Below are positions 26,492 to 34,567 of a stretch of DNA of 64,000 nucleotides, piece by piece. The notes below the pieces were generated by a model. The model saw nothing but the letters and a program-made list of their open reading frames with translations. It was not told the DNA's origin and did no database searches. Both the position numbers and the translations under genes were made by a program. This DNA comes from an uncultured Clostridia bacterium. GTDB taxonomy: Bacteria > Bacillota > Clostridia > Christensenellales > UBA1242. The DNA is taken from assembly GCA_947626155.1 (NCBI GenBank), contig CANQRC010000001.1, positions 1-64,000 of the forward strand, in the 5' to 3' direction. Numbering within the stretch: the first letter of the stretch is position 1; each line of letters opens with the position of its first letter.

Positions 26492-27064
26492 ATGAGAAAG
26501 GAAGATTTTGTTGGCTTTGAAAGGCACGAATACAATCCCATTTTAAGGCCGGAGACTGAAAAACTTTTAGGAAGTTTGATTTTGCAGCACAAGCCAAAGA
26601 CAATTTTGGAAATTGGCACTTTTATTGGCTATTCGGCAAGCGTAATGCTTGAGAAAAGTGACGCTTTTTTGACAACCGTTGAAATTGACCCACAAAATGC
26701 ACGTGACGCGCGTGAGAATTTGAAGGATTTTGAGGGCAGATTTGAGATTGTTTGCGCCGATGCAGGGCAGTTTTTGAAGCAAAACAACAAAAAGTTTGAT
26801 TTCATTTTTCTGGATGGTCCAAAGGGGCAGTATAAAAATTATTTTCCATATTTAAAAAAGTTTTTGAATGTGGGCGGAGTGCTTGTGGCAGACGACATCT
26901 TGTTCTATGGACTTGTTGGCTCAAACGAGCCGGTGAAACATAAACACCGCTCTATTGTGAACAATTTGCGCACATTTTTAAGCACTTTACAGGCGGACGA
27001 AGATTTTGACACGCAAATTTTTGACTTTGAGGATGGCGTCAGCGTGAGCATAAGAAAAAAATAA
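26492..27064 (+). CDS. Class I SAM O-methyltransferase, TrmR-like
   Basis: The 190-residue protein has the SAM-binding motif ILEIGTFIGYSASVML, the acidic VEIDPQNARDA, and FDFIFLDGPKGQY. It matches the family 3 O-methyltransferases that include B. subtilis TrmR (YrrM), which methylates 5-hydroxyuridine at tRNA position 34 to give mo5U. TrmR is normally next to the TrhP genes; here the TrhP-like gene is at 4.7 kb. No strong ribosome binding site precedes it; the 3-nt gap to rnj suggests coupled translation. Substrate is inferred. Confidence 0.82.
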   Translation: MRKEDFVGFERHEYNPILRPETEKLLGSLILQHKPKTILEIGTFIGYSASVMLEKSDAFLTTVEIDPQNARDARENLKDFEGRFEIVCADAGQFLKQNNKKFDFIFLDGPKGQYKNYFPYLKKFLNVGGVLVADDILFYGLVGSNEPVKHKHRSIVNNLRTFLSTLQADEDFDTQIFDFEDGVSVSIRKK

Positions 27065-27086
27065 AAGCAGGAGACTGCTTTTTTTG
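27064..27086 (+). terminator. Terminator after the rnj operon
   Basis: AAAGCAG and CTGCTTT flank GAGA and are followed by a T run. Confidence 0.8.
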
Positions 27087-27115
27087 TTGTTTGTCAGTTT
27101 TTTTTGGCTTTTAGT

Positions 27116-27149
27116 TTGATTTATTGTTAAAATTTGTTACAATAGACTT
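27116..27149 (+). promoter_or_regulatory. Leaderless promoter of the PAP2 gene
   Basis: TTGATT and TACAAT are separated by 16 nt, and the -10 box ends 6 nt before the ATG with no ribosome binding site. Transcription should start on or next to the start codon. Confidence 0.55.
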
Positions 27150-27719
27150 ATGGAATTTGAAATTCAAATCATTAAGTTTTTGCAGGAAGGCAGAACGCCA
27201 TTTCTTGATGGGTTTTATCAAATAGTTTCAAACTTTGGCACTTATTTTGGCGCGGCGGCACTGATTATTTTGCTGCTTATCTTCAACAGGCGGCTCTGCT
27301 TTTGGTATTTGTTTTCCTACGGCTTTGTTTATCTTGTGAACAATGTGCTTATTAAAAACATTGTGCAAAGGCCAAGGCCTTTTGAGGTTAGCAGCGAGAT
27401 TTCGAATCTTGGGGATGTGGTCACCGATTTCAGTTTCCCAAGCGGACACATTGCCTGCGCAACGGCAATTGCAATCTTTTTGGGGTATTTCCTTTTTGAG
27501 ATTTACAAAAAACGAAATCAGCGAATTTGGATTGTTTTTGGCTGCGGATTGTATGTTTTGCTTGTGGCAATTTCGAGGATGTATCTTGGCAAACACTATC
27601 TAAGCGACCTCATGGGCGGCTTTGCAATTTCGGGGATAATTTGCGTTCTTGGGATAATGTTTATGAAGTTTTACTACAAAAAGAAAAAAGAGGAAAAAGC
27701 GGATGAAGATAAAAGTTGA
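27150..27719 (+). CDS. PAP2-family membrane lipid phosphatase
   Basis: The 189-residue protein has about five membrane helices and the three PAP2 motifs: KNIVQRPRP, PSGHIACATA and SRMYLGKHYLSDLMGG, which hold the phosphate-binding and catalytic His/Arg residues. Family members dephosphorylate undecaprenyl pyrophosphate or phosphatidyl substrates at the membrane. It is preceded by a predicted leaderless promoter, and its last 17 nt overlap tsaE. Confidence 0.9.
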   Translation: MEFEIQIIKFLQEGRTPFLDGFYQIVSNFGTYFGAAALIILLLIFNRRLCFWYLFSYGFVYLVNNVLIKNIVQRPRPFEVSSEISNLGDVVTDFSFPSGHIACATAIAIFLGYFLFEIYKKRNQRIWIVFGCGLYVLLVAISRMYLGKHYLSDLMGGFAISGIICVLGIMFMKFYYKKKKEEKADEDKS

Positions 27720-28131
27720 TGTTTTTGGCATTGAGCAACTTTCCAAACTTGCCCAGGCGTTTGCAAAGGCGTTAAACGCGCCAAAAATCATCCTGCTAAA
27801 AGGGGACTTGGGCAGCGGCAAAACAACTTTTGTGAAAGAAGTTGTAAAATTTTTGGGTTGTGACCAGCCTGTTACAAGCCCAACATTCACGCTTTTGAAT
27901 GTTTATGACGCAAAGCAGAAGATTTATCATTTTGATATGTATAGGCTCTCTTCACGCGAGGAGGCCGAGGCGGTTGGCTTTGCCGAATATTTTGACAAAG
28001 AAAAACTTGACGGAATTGTTTTTGTTGAGTGGCCGGAAAATGTTGAGGGGCTGATTAAAAAGGCGGATTTTGTGGTGACAATAACAAAACTTTCTGACCG
28101 CGCGCGAAGAATTATTATTGAGGGAGAATAA
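27703..28131 (+). CDS. tsaE: tRNA t6A biosynthesis ATPase TsaE
   Basis: The 142-residue protein has the P-loop LKGDLGSGKTTFVKE, the TSPTFTLLN switch motif and HFDMYRL. TsaE is the ATPase that resets the TsaB-TsaD-TsaE complex during t6A formation. It overlaps the PAP2 gene by 17 nt and is followed 2 nt later by tsaB, which is the usual TsaE-TsaB order. Confidence 0.95.
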   Translation: MKIKVDVFGIEQLSKLAQAFAKALNAPKIILLKGDLGSGKTTFVKEVVKFLGCDQPVTSPTFTLLNVYDAKQKIYHFDMYRLSSREEAEAVGFAEYFDKEKLDGIVFVEWPENVEGLIKKADFVVTITKLSDRARRIIIEGE

Positions 28132-28133
28132 AA

Positions 28134-28769
28134 ATGCTGGCAATAAACACTGCGTTTGTGAAAGCCGACCTTGCGCTTGAAACAAACGGCAAAACCTATT
28201 TTAAGACGCTTGACGCCGAGGCAAAACACTCCGAAAATGTGCTGAAAAACATAGACGAGCTTTGCACTGAGGCGGAAGTGGATGTTTTGGATGTGAAAAC
28301 CGTTGCCGTTGTGACGGGTCCGGGGTCTTTTACGGGGCTGAGGATTGGCGTTGCCATTGCAAAGGCGCTTGGCTGCGCGGATAAAAAGCTGAAATTTATC
28401 TCTTTGTCCTCTTTGGAGCTTATGGCATATACTATTGCAAAGCAAAATTTGTGCAAAGAAAATTTTTGTTGTATAATAAACGCGCTTTCGGGCAATTATT
28501 TTGTGGCAGAATTTGACGCCTCGGGCAAGAGGCTGAGCGAGGACAGAATGGTGGGCGAGGGTGAACTTTCCGCTTTTGAGAACCCATTTGTGCTTTCTGG
28601 TGACACAAAGTTTGATTTTCCTGCAATATCTCTTTCCGCACAAATGCTTTTGGGTTTTGCAAAGGAAAAAGAGGCAAAGGGCGAGTATATTTTGCTTGAA
28701 GACCTGCTTCCAGAATATATCAGGCCATCTCAAGCGGAGGACAACCTGAAAAAAAGTAAAAAATGTTAG
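28134..28769 (+). CDS. tsaB: tRNA t6A biosynthesis scaffold TsaB
   Basis: The 211-residue protein begins MLAINTAF and has VVTGPGSFTGLRIGVAIAKALG, the TsaB signature. TsaB is a TsaD paralogue without catalysis that holds TsaD and TsaE together. rimI, often next, is absent. The length is slightly short of the usual ~230 but all core motifs are present. Confidence 0.94.
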   Translation: MLAINTAFVKADLALETNGKTYFKTLDAEAKHSENVLKNIDELCTEAEVDVLDVKTVAVVTGPGSFTGLRIGVAIAKALGCADKKLKFISLSSLELMAYTIAKQNLCKENFCCIINALSGNYFVAEFDASGKRLSEDRMVGEGELSAFENPFVLSGDTKFDFPAISLSAQMLLGFAKEKEAKGEYILLEDLLPEYIRPSQAEDNLKKSKKC

Positions 28770-28778
28770 TAAAATCAT

Positions 28779-28807
28779 TTGACAATAAATATAAATACTT
28801 GTAGAAT
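28779..28807 (+). promoter_or_regulatory. Sigma-A-type promoter for the acidic zinc-ribbon gene
   Basis: TTGACA and TAGAAT are separated by 17 nt; AAAGGAG and ATG 28829 follow. Confidence 0.7.
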
Positions 28808-28828
28808 ACTCAAAGAAAAGGAGAAATT

Positions 28829-29365
28829 ATGAAAAAACCTGTTTATATTAGATGCCCAAGATGTGAACTTAACTATATTGAAAAGAAAGACAAACTTTGC
28901 AGCGTCTGCAAGGCGGAACTTTCTGCTAAGCACGACGAACTTATTGGCGACCTTGATTTGGAGCTTTGCCCAATTTGCAAGACAAACTATATTCAGCCAG
29001 ACGAAATTATGTGCCCAACGTGCCTAAAAGAACATCATTCCGAAGAGGACGATGTTGGAAATGATTGGGAAGATTATCTCAACCGCGACGAAGAGGAAGT
29101 TGTGTATGACGACGAGGAGACGGGCGATATGGCGTCTGTTACAGACCTTGATGACGACATAATTGACGACGACCTTGACACGGGCATTGGCTTTGACGAC
29201 AGGCTTGACGACGGCGCGCTTGATGACGACTTGGATTCTGAACTTGACGAAGAGTTTGGCGACGACCTCGACGAGGAAGACGAAGACGACCTTGACGACG
29301 AGGAAGATGAAGATGACGACGATGACGATGATGATTTAGATGATGATGACGACGACGATTTTTAA
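28829..29365 (+). CDS. Two-zinc-ribbon protein with poly-acidic tail
   Basis: The 178-residue protein has two Cys4 zinc-ribbon-like units (CPRC with CSVC at residues ~9-34, CPIC with CPTC at ~50-71) and then about 100 residues that are mostly Asp and Glu, ending in runs of Asp. No named family was recognised. The tail recalls the acidic tails of RNA polymerase delta and histone-mimic proteins, so a nucleic-acid-associated role is possible but unproven. It has a strong promoter and a terminator right after its stop, so it is monocistronic and possibly well expressed. Confidence 0.85.
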   Translation: MKKPVYIRCPRCELNYIEKKDKLCSVCKAELSAKHDELIGDLDLELCPICKTNYIQPDEIMCPTCLKEHHSEEDDVGNDWEDYLNRDEEEVVYDDEETGDMASVTDLDDDIIDDDLDTGIGFDDRLDDGALDDDLDSELDEEFGDDLDEEDEDDLDDEEDEDDDDDDDDLDDDDDDDF

Positions 29366-29390
29366 AAAGAGGTTTTCCTCTTTTTTTATT
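29364..29390 (+). terminator. Terminator after the acidic zinc-ribbon gene
   Basis: AAAAAGAGG and TCCTCTTTTT form a stem with a short T loop and a T run. Confidence 0.75.
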
Positions 29391-29414
29391 ATTTTTTAAT
29401 TTTGATTTTTAAAA

Positions 29415-29447
29415 AGAAAAAAGCCTCTTTATTTAAGAGGCCTTTTT
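29415..29447 (-). terminator. Terminator for the giant surface protein gene
   Basis: Read on the - strand, AAAAAGGCCTCTT pairs with AAGAGGCTTTTT (one bulge) around AAATA, followed by T-rich sequence just after the stop. Confidence 0.65.
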
Positions 29448-29448
29448 G

Positions 29449-32400
29449 TTATTTTTTTGACTTTTTGCCGTCAGTTTTGTTGTCTGTCTTGTCAGTTTTT
29501 TCTGTGTTTTTTGATTGGGATTTTTCTCTTTCTTTGTTTATTTTTGCCGAAGCCTTTTCAAGTTCTCTTCTCTTCATTTCGTCTTGAACATAGAACTTTC
29601 TTTCAAGTGACAACAAGTGTTCTGGGGTGGTAAGTTCGTCTTTTTGCTTCTTCAAAGTCTCAATTCTTTCGGCAATGACAGTTCTCTTTTGAGCAAATGT
29701 CTTAAATTCTTTGTCGGTTGATTTTGAAACCTTTTTGCCGTCCTTAGAGCGAAGCGCAATAATCTTTTGCTTATGAGCGGCTTCAATCTTTTCAAGTTCT
29801 GCCTCAAATTTGCCAATCTCCTCAGTCTTTGCTGCAATTTCTTTTTCTTGCTCTTGTTTTGCGGCTTTCTTGATTGCGTCAATGTTGATGCTGCCCTTTC
29901 TGTCGTAGGTTTCTTTTCTCTTTTTCTCAATTTTCTTTATCTTAATCTTTCTTAAAATAAAGCCAACAACTGCAATCACAATTGCAAGGGCAGTTATAAG
30001 AGAAGGAATCAAAAGCCAGTTGAAGCCCTCGTCGTTTGAGGCTGGGGTGGTGGTGTCGGTGTCGGTATCAGAATCTGTGTCGTCGTCAGGCTGGGCGTCT
30101 TCGCTTCCGGATGCCTTTGCGACATATTTTGTGCCAACATATCCGTTTTGAGATGTTTCGCTTTGAGCGGTTTCATATTCCTTGGAAGTGATGCTATTGT
30201 CAAGATTTAAGTCACAAAGCACAAGATAACCTGATGTTGGGAAGTCGTTGCAGACAAGTGCAATATGAAGTTTTGCCGTTGTGGCCTCGTCTGGGTGGAA
30301 GTAAATTGAGTAAACAGGCAGGCCGTCTTTATCTAGGTCAAATTTCACGTTTGAAGTGTCAATTTCGGTCATGTAGTCAAAGCCTGTAAGGCCAACTGTT
30401 GCGCCGTAGTGATATTCTGTGTCCTTATCTTTTGCTTGGTCAGTTGTTTCATAATGGAATTTCGTGAGAAGTTTGAAAGACAATTTGTAATAATTATCTG
30501 AACTCAAATCAAACGAATAGTTGCTGTCAATTGTGTAAGAGCCGCCATTTTGAACTGAAATGTAGAAGAATGTCTTGTCTTTCATCTCTGACTTATAGAA
30601 GTTGTAGTTTCCGTTTGCAAACGCCTCACCTTTCACAAGTCCGCCCTTAATTTCGGAAGTGTAATCCTGAGATGGGGAGGTGGCTGAGCCAACATATGCA
30701 GGATAATTTTTGCCATTAACCTGTCCAAGGTCGCTTACTTCTTTGTTTGTTTGGAGATTGTAGTAGAAGTTTCCAAGGTCGGCTTTGCTGTTTGGGTTCA
30801 ATTCTTCAAATTCTTCGGCGGAGAGGGTGCTTTCTTGCATTGAGAAGTTGTCAAAGAATGCGCTGCCCTTAACTTTTTCGCTGTTTGTTCCAAGGCTGAG
30901 CTTTACGCAAATTTCAGTTGAATTTTCAACATTTATTGTAACTTCAAAGTGTTTCCAAGCGCTTTCGCCTACAACTTTTGTGTTGTAGATTGAAAACTCT
31001 CCGTTTGTGGCAATTAGGTCAACATTCAACGTTGTGCCATTTGAAACATAATAGTCAAAAGCAATTGTTTTATAGCCTGTTTCAAGGGAAATGTTTGAAG
31101 AAGAAATTGATTGATAAGAACTTTCAACATTTGCAAGCATCAAAACATTGTTTGTTTGATTTTTCCTATTTGAAACTCTTCCTGGGTTTGTTCTAACAAA
31201 GTTTGCCCAATAATATGGGTTGTCGGGGCCTTTGTCGGTGTTGTTATTATAATTTTCAAAGTAGGTTGTCCAAAACTTTGTGTCTGTGTTGACAACGCCA
31301 TAGAAAGCGTTTTCTCCTCTTGCGCCAGCCGTCCAATTGTCAGGGGTAGGGATGCCGCTTGTGGTGGTCATATTGTCAAAACTGCCGTTTGTAACGCCGT
31401 TGTCTTCGGTTTTTGTGTCTGAGCCAAGTTCAATTTTGTTTGTGCCGTTGTTATATTCTTCGGTTGTGGCTCTTTCTATTGTGATGTCATCAAAGAAAAC
31501 ATATCCTGTGGCTGTTTCGGCGGCTGTTTCGCCATTTTTTGCCTTTCCAAGGGAAAGTGAAAGGTTTACTGCGCTCTTGAAAAGTGGGCCGCCCTTAACA
31601 TAAAATTCAACTGTTGAATATCTGTTTGTGAGGTTGTCAGAGCCGTTTGATGTTAGTGCGGAACTTAAAGTTTCGCTTGCAAAACTGTAGTTGTCTTTCA
31701 GGTCGCTGTAAGTTTCCAAAAGATAGTTTTGGTCTTCTGCCACTGAAACATAGGCGCTTCCTGTAAGATTTGAAACCTTGTAGAAAACTCTAATCTTGTA
31801 AATTGCATTTGGGTCAATTTCAATAGGCTTTATTGTTGTTATTTTTGAGTAATTTTTGTCAGCGCTCAAAACAAGGACATTGTTGTTTTCTTTTGACTCA
31901 TATTGATTTGTCTTGCTGTTCCAAACAGTTTGTTTTGAAAGGTTTGTTCCAACATAGTTGTCTTTCAAAAGTTCATATCCAGAGTCTTTGTGATAAATTT
32001 GTGCTCCACCTGCTGCGGCGAAATCTCTCTTCCAATATTTTTCAAGGTTTGTGTCCTCAAAGTCGAAGTTTCTGCCGCTCATATCAAGCGTTTCGTCTTT
32101 TCTTAAATCTGCAATTGTCACGCAGCTTTTTGTTCTGGAAGATATTACATTTCCTTCTGTGTCTCTTGTTTCCTCTGTGTAGGTTTTGGTTTTTTGGAAG
32201 TTTTTATAGGTGTCCCAGAAATAGTTTTCGCTGCACTTATAAAGGTGGCAGGCGTCATAGAAAACAACACCGCTGCTGCCAAAGTCTCTTGAGCCAAGCC
32301 ACAATTCAAGGTTGACGCTTTGAGACTCATTTCCTGTTGCAACAAAGAAGTAAAAGTTTGTCCAGAACTTTGCCGTGGAGGAAATGCTGCAATCAACATC

Positions 32401-33435
32401 TTTTCCGTCCTCGTCTTTGAGTCCGGCAACATACATAGAGCCAACTACAGGGTAGTTTTCATTTTCCAAAACCTTTTTTTGCTTGTAAATCCAAGGGCGT
32501 TCTGCTTCAGGGAGGTCAGAGGCTTTTATTAAATATTCTTTTCTTTCAATGTCATATTTAATTGGGCAGGTGTAGATTTTTGCGCCCTCGTTAACATAGA
32601 AAGTTCCGTTGTCGCCAGAGCCAACATATTGATTTTCAACATAAACAGGTGTTTTTGTTGTAACAGGCTCTTCTTTGCCCGTTGTTTCTTCCAAAATGAA
32701 ACCAAAGTAGTCTTCATCTTGATAGAATCTTGTCACGTTTTCATAGTGCTGTGTGACTTTTTCTGTTTCAACAAGTTCTTTATAAATGTAACATTCCCCG
32801 CTGAGGCCAATTTCTGTTGGAGGGGTGTAGCGGATGTATTTATTAAAGCCAACGGTTGCACCGCCGTCTTCAGAGTAGCCAAATTGGGCTTGGGTGATGT
32901 AGTCGTCTTGGGCAAGTTGTCGGACTTTTTCATATTCAGTGCGTTCTGTGTAGTTTGAGTCTGACGCAAATGCAACTTGGAAATAATAATAAGAATTTGC
33001 GTCCAGCGTGAGGTTGTTTTGATTGTAATAGCCCTTGTTCACCTCTTCGCCAACTGACTTTGAGTGTTTTGAGTTGATCATCAAAATGTAAGAATCTTTT
33101 TCGGCAGTGCTTGGATTGCTTCTAAGATAAAACCTATTTGAGCCATAATCTTGAAATCTGCTTCCTGTGGTGATGACGCCAGAGGTTGCTTTTCCGCCAT
33201 TTGGATTGTAAGAGTTCCACCCGGTGAAACTGTCATTGAGGCTGAAATTTGTTACACCAGAAGAGAAGTTGTTGTTTGTCATAGACTGTTCTTCGCGGCA
33301 AGCTAGGGAGTAGGTTTCTCTGGCGTAAGTAAGTGAAGGAGTTTGCAAGAGAATAATTCCCATTGCGCAAAGTGGCATAACAAGCGCCAGCAAGCCTAAA
33401 ATAATTTTGTTTTTTAATGTCCTAAATTTCTTCAT
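29449..33435 (-). CDS. Giant membrane-anchored surface protein with jelly-roll-like modules and cytoplasmic coiled coil
   Basis: The 1328-residue protein has a signal peptide (about residues 1-38), a ~1080-residue Tyr/Asn/Ser/Thr-rich ectodomain, a Thr/Asp linker, one membrane helix (about 1125-1150) and a ~175-residue Lys/Glu coiled-coil tail in the cytoplasm. The ectodomain repeats a pattern of an FDFED/NGSFDN-type strand followed ~150-200 residues later by FFDDITIER or FFDNFSM, typical of carbohydrate-binding jelly-roll modules; about four copies are suggested. There is no LPXTG or S-layer motif. The RBS is AAAGGTG. Ligand and role are unknown; linking wall or glycan to the cytoplasm is inference from topology. 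Confidence 0.85.
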   Translation of the reverse strand: MKKFRTLKNKIILGLLALVMPLCAMGIILLQTPSLTYARETYSLACREEQSMTNNNFSSGVTNFSLNDSFTGWNSYNPNGGKATSGVITTGSRFQDYGSNRFYLRSNPSTAEKDSYILMINSKHSKSVGEEVNKGYYNQNNLTLDANSYYYFQVAFASDSNYTERTEYEKVRQLAQDDYITQAQFGYSEDGGATVGFNKYIRYTPPTEIGLSGECYIYKELVETEKVTQHYENVTRFYQDEDYFGFILEETTGKEEPVTTKTPVYVENQYVGSGDNGTFYVNEGAKIYTCPIKYDIERKEYLIKASDLPEAERPWIYKQKKVLENENYPVVGSMYVAGLKDEDGKDVDCSISSTAKFWTNFYFFVATGNESQSVNLELWLGSRDFGSSGVVFYDACHLYKCSENYFWDTYKNFQKTKTYTEETRDTEGNVISSRTKSCVTIADLRKDETLDMSGRNFDFEDTNLEKYWKRDFAAAGGAQIYHKDSGYELLKDNYVGTNLSKQTVWNSKTNQYESKENNNVLVLSADKNYSKITTIKPIEIDPNAIYKIRVFYKVSNLTGSAYVSVAEDQNYLLETYSDLKDNYSFASETLSSALTSNGSDNLTNRYSTVEFYVKGGPLFKSAVNLSLSLGKAKNGETAAETATGYVFFDDITIERATTEEYNNGTNKIELGSDTKTEDNGVTNGSFDNMTTTSGIPTPDNWTAGARGENAFYGVVNTDTKFWTTYFENYNNNTDKGPDNPYYWANFVRTNPGRVSNRKNQTNNVLMLANVESSYQSISSSNISLETGYKTIAFDYYVSNGTTLNVDLIATNGEFSIYNTKVVGESAWKHFEVTINVENSTEICVKLSLGTNSEKVKGSAFFDNFSMQESTLSAEEFEELNPNSKADLGNFYYNLQTNKEVSDLGQVNGKNYPAYVGSATSPSQDYTSEIKGGLVKGEAFANGNYNFYKSEMKDKTFFYISVQNGGSYTIDSNYSFDLSSDNYYKLSFKLLTKFHYETTDQAKDKDTEYHYGATVGLTGFDYMTEIDTSNVKFDLDKDGLPVYSIYFHPDEATTAKLHIALVCNDFPTSGYLVLCDLNLDNSITSKEYETAQSETSQNGYVGTKYVAKASGSEDAQPDDDTDSDTDTDTTTPASNDEGFNWLLIPSLITALAIVIAVVGFILRKIKIKKIEKKRKETYDRKGSINIDAIKKAAKQEQEKEIAAKTEEIGKFEAELEKIEAAHKQKIIALRSKDGKKVSKSTDKEFKTFAQKRTVIAERIETLKKQKDELTTPEHLLSLERKFYVQDEMKRRELEKASAKINKEREKSQSKNTEKTDKTDNKTDGKKSKK

Positions 33436-33475
33436 AAATCACCTTTTGCAAATATTTAAAGTATTAAACTATGAT

Positions 33476-33504
33476 ATTATAATACATCTGTTTGAAATAA
33501 TCAA
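33476..33504 (-). promoter_or_regulatory. Sigma-A-type promoter for the giant surface protein
   Basis: On the - strand TTGATT and TATAAT are separated by 17 nt, about 40 nt upstream of the start. Confidence 0.65.
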
Positions 33505-33573
33505 ATATTTTTTTCAAATTTATCAATAATATTGTTGAAGTTTTGCCCATTTTGGGCGTTTTTGGAAGGGTTT

Positions 33574-33963
33574 ATGGCAAAAAATAAGCAAAATGATGAA
33601 AAGTTGGGGTTAAAAAAGAAGTTGATTTTGTCCTTTTGTGGGATGGTTATTGGCTTTATTAACGGCTTTTTTGGGGGCGGAGGCGGCATGATTTGCGTTC
33701 CTCTACTTGAAAAGATGCTTCATCTTGACAACAAATATTCTCACGCGACAGCAATCGCGGTTATTCTTCCAATTTCTTTTGTCAGCGCCATAATTTACAC
33801 GCTGGGCGGACACATTGAAACTGTGCCGTTTTTAACCGTTGGGATAGGCGTGCTTCTTGGCGGCGTGGCAGGCAGTTTTCTTTTGAAATTTTTGCCGTCA
33901 AAAACAATTAGGATAATCTTTGTTTTCGTCATGCTGGCAGGCGGAATTAGGCTTTTGTTTTAG
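33574..33963 (+). CDS. Half-size TSUP (TauE/SafE) transporter, first subunit
   Basis: The 129-residue protein has a basic N-terminus and about four membrane helices with the TSUP half-motif GFINGFFGGGGGMICVPLL and a second-half glycine-rich helix. Full TSUP carriers have two such halves (about 250 residues) in one chain; here each half is its own gene. The family exports or imports sulfur-containing or organic anions. The start at ATG 33574 follows GGAAGGG. The second half begins 8 nt after its stop. Confidence 0.85.
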   Translation: MAKNKQNDEKLGLKKKLILSFCGMVIGFINGFFGGGGGMICVPLLEKMLHLDNKYSHATAIAVILPISFVSAIIYTLGGHIETVPFLTVGIGVLLGGVAGSFLLKFLPSKTIRIIFVFVMLAGGIRLLF

Positions 33964-33971
33964 GAGGAAAA

Positions 33972-34334
33972 ATGGCTTACTTTTTTTACATTTTGGCAGG
34001 GTTTGTTTCTGGGATTTTTGGCGGACTTGGCATGGGCGGCGGAACGCTTCTTATTCCAATTCTCACCATCTTTTTAAACTTCGACCAAAAACTGTCGCAG
34101 GGCATAAATTTGTTGAGTTTTTTGGTGATGGCAATTTTTTCGCTATATATTCACTACAAAAACGGCTTCATTGTCACAAAAAACCTGTTTTGGATCATCT
34201 TTTTTGGCGTGATTTTTTCTTGTTTGGGCGCAGTTTGCATGTCTTTTTTGCCCTCGAACGCTCTCAAAAAGGCTTTTGGCGCGTTTTTGTGCCTGCTTGC
34301 AGTGATAGAATTTATAAAAGTATTTAAAAAATAG
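33972..34334 (+). CDS. Half-size TSUP (TauE/SafE) transporter, second subunit
   Basis: The 120-residue protein has about four membrane helices and the TSUP half-motif SGIFGGLGMGGGTLLIPIL. It is homologous in layout to the preceding gene and follows it by 8 nt with a TAGGAGG ribosome binding site, so the pair probably assembles as a heterodimer equal to one full carrier. Substrate is not evident. Confidence 0.85.
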   Translation: MAYFFYILAGFVSGIFGGLGMGGGTLLIPILTIFLNFDQKLSQGINLLSFLVMAIFSLYIHYKNGFIVTKNLFWIIFFGVIFSCLGAVCMSFLPSNALKKAFGAFLCLLAVIEFIKVFKK

Positions 34335-34388
34335 TGGACAAATTCTTCTTTTTGTGTTATATTTATTACATCTTTAGCGAGGTGTATT

Positions 34389-34559
34389 ATGGTTGATAAA
34401 AACAAATGTATCAGTTGTGGAACTTGCGTTGCCATCTGCCCAGTTGGGGCAATTTCTTTCGGGAAAGACGGCAAGGCGGAAATTGACAAAACAAAGTGTA
34501 TTCATTGCGGAGCGTGCCAGGCTTCATGCCCTGTTAGTGCCATTGATTTAGACGCATAG
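34389..34559 (+). CDS. 2[4Fe-4S] ferredoxin
   Basis: This 56-residue protein has two CxxCxxCxxxCP clusters, CISCGTCVAICP and CIHCGACQASCP, typical of clostridial 2[4Fe-4S] ferredoxins, low-potential electron carriers. A GCGAGG ribosome binding site precedes the ATG. The gene ends 8 nt before the degenerate Ppx/GppA-like gene, so the two may share a transcript. It could supply electrons to the non-NADPH thioredoxin reductase at 57 kb, but this is inference. Confidence 0.95.
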   Translation: MVDKNKCISCGTCVAICPVGAISFGKDGKAEIDKTKCIHCGACQASCPVSAIDLDA

Positions 34560-34567
34560 GAGGCTGT

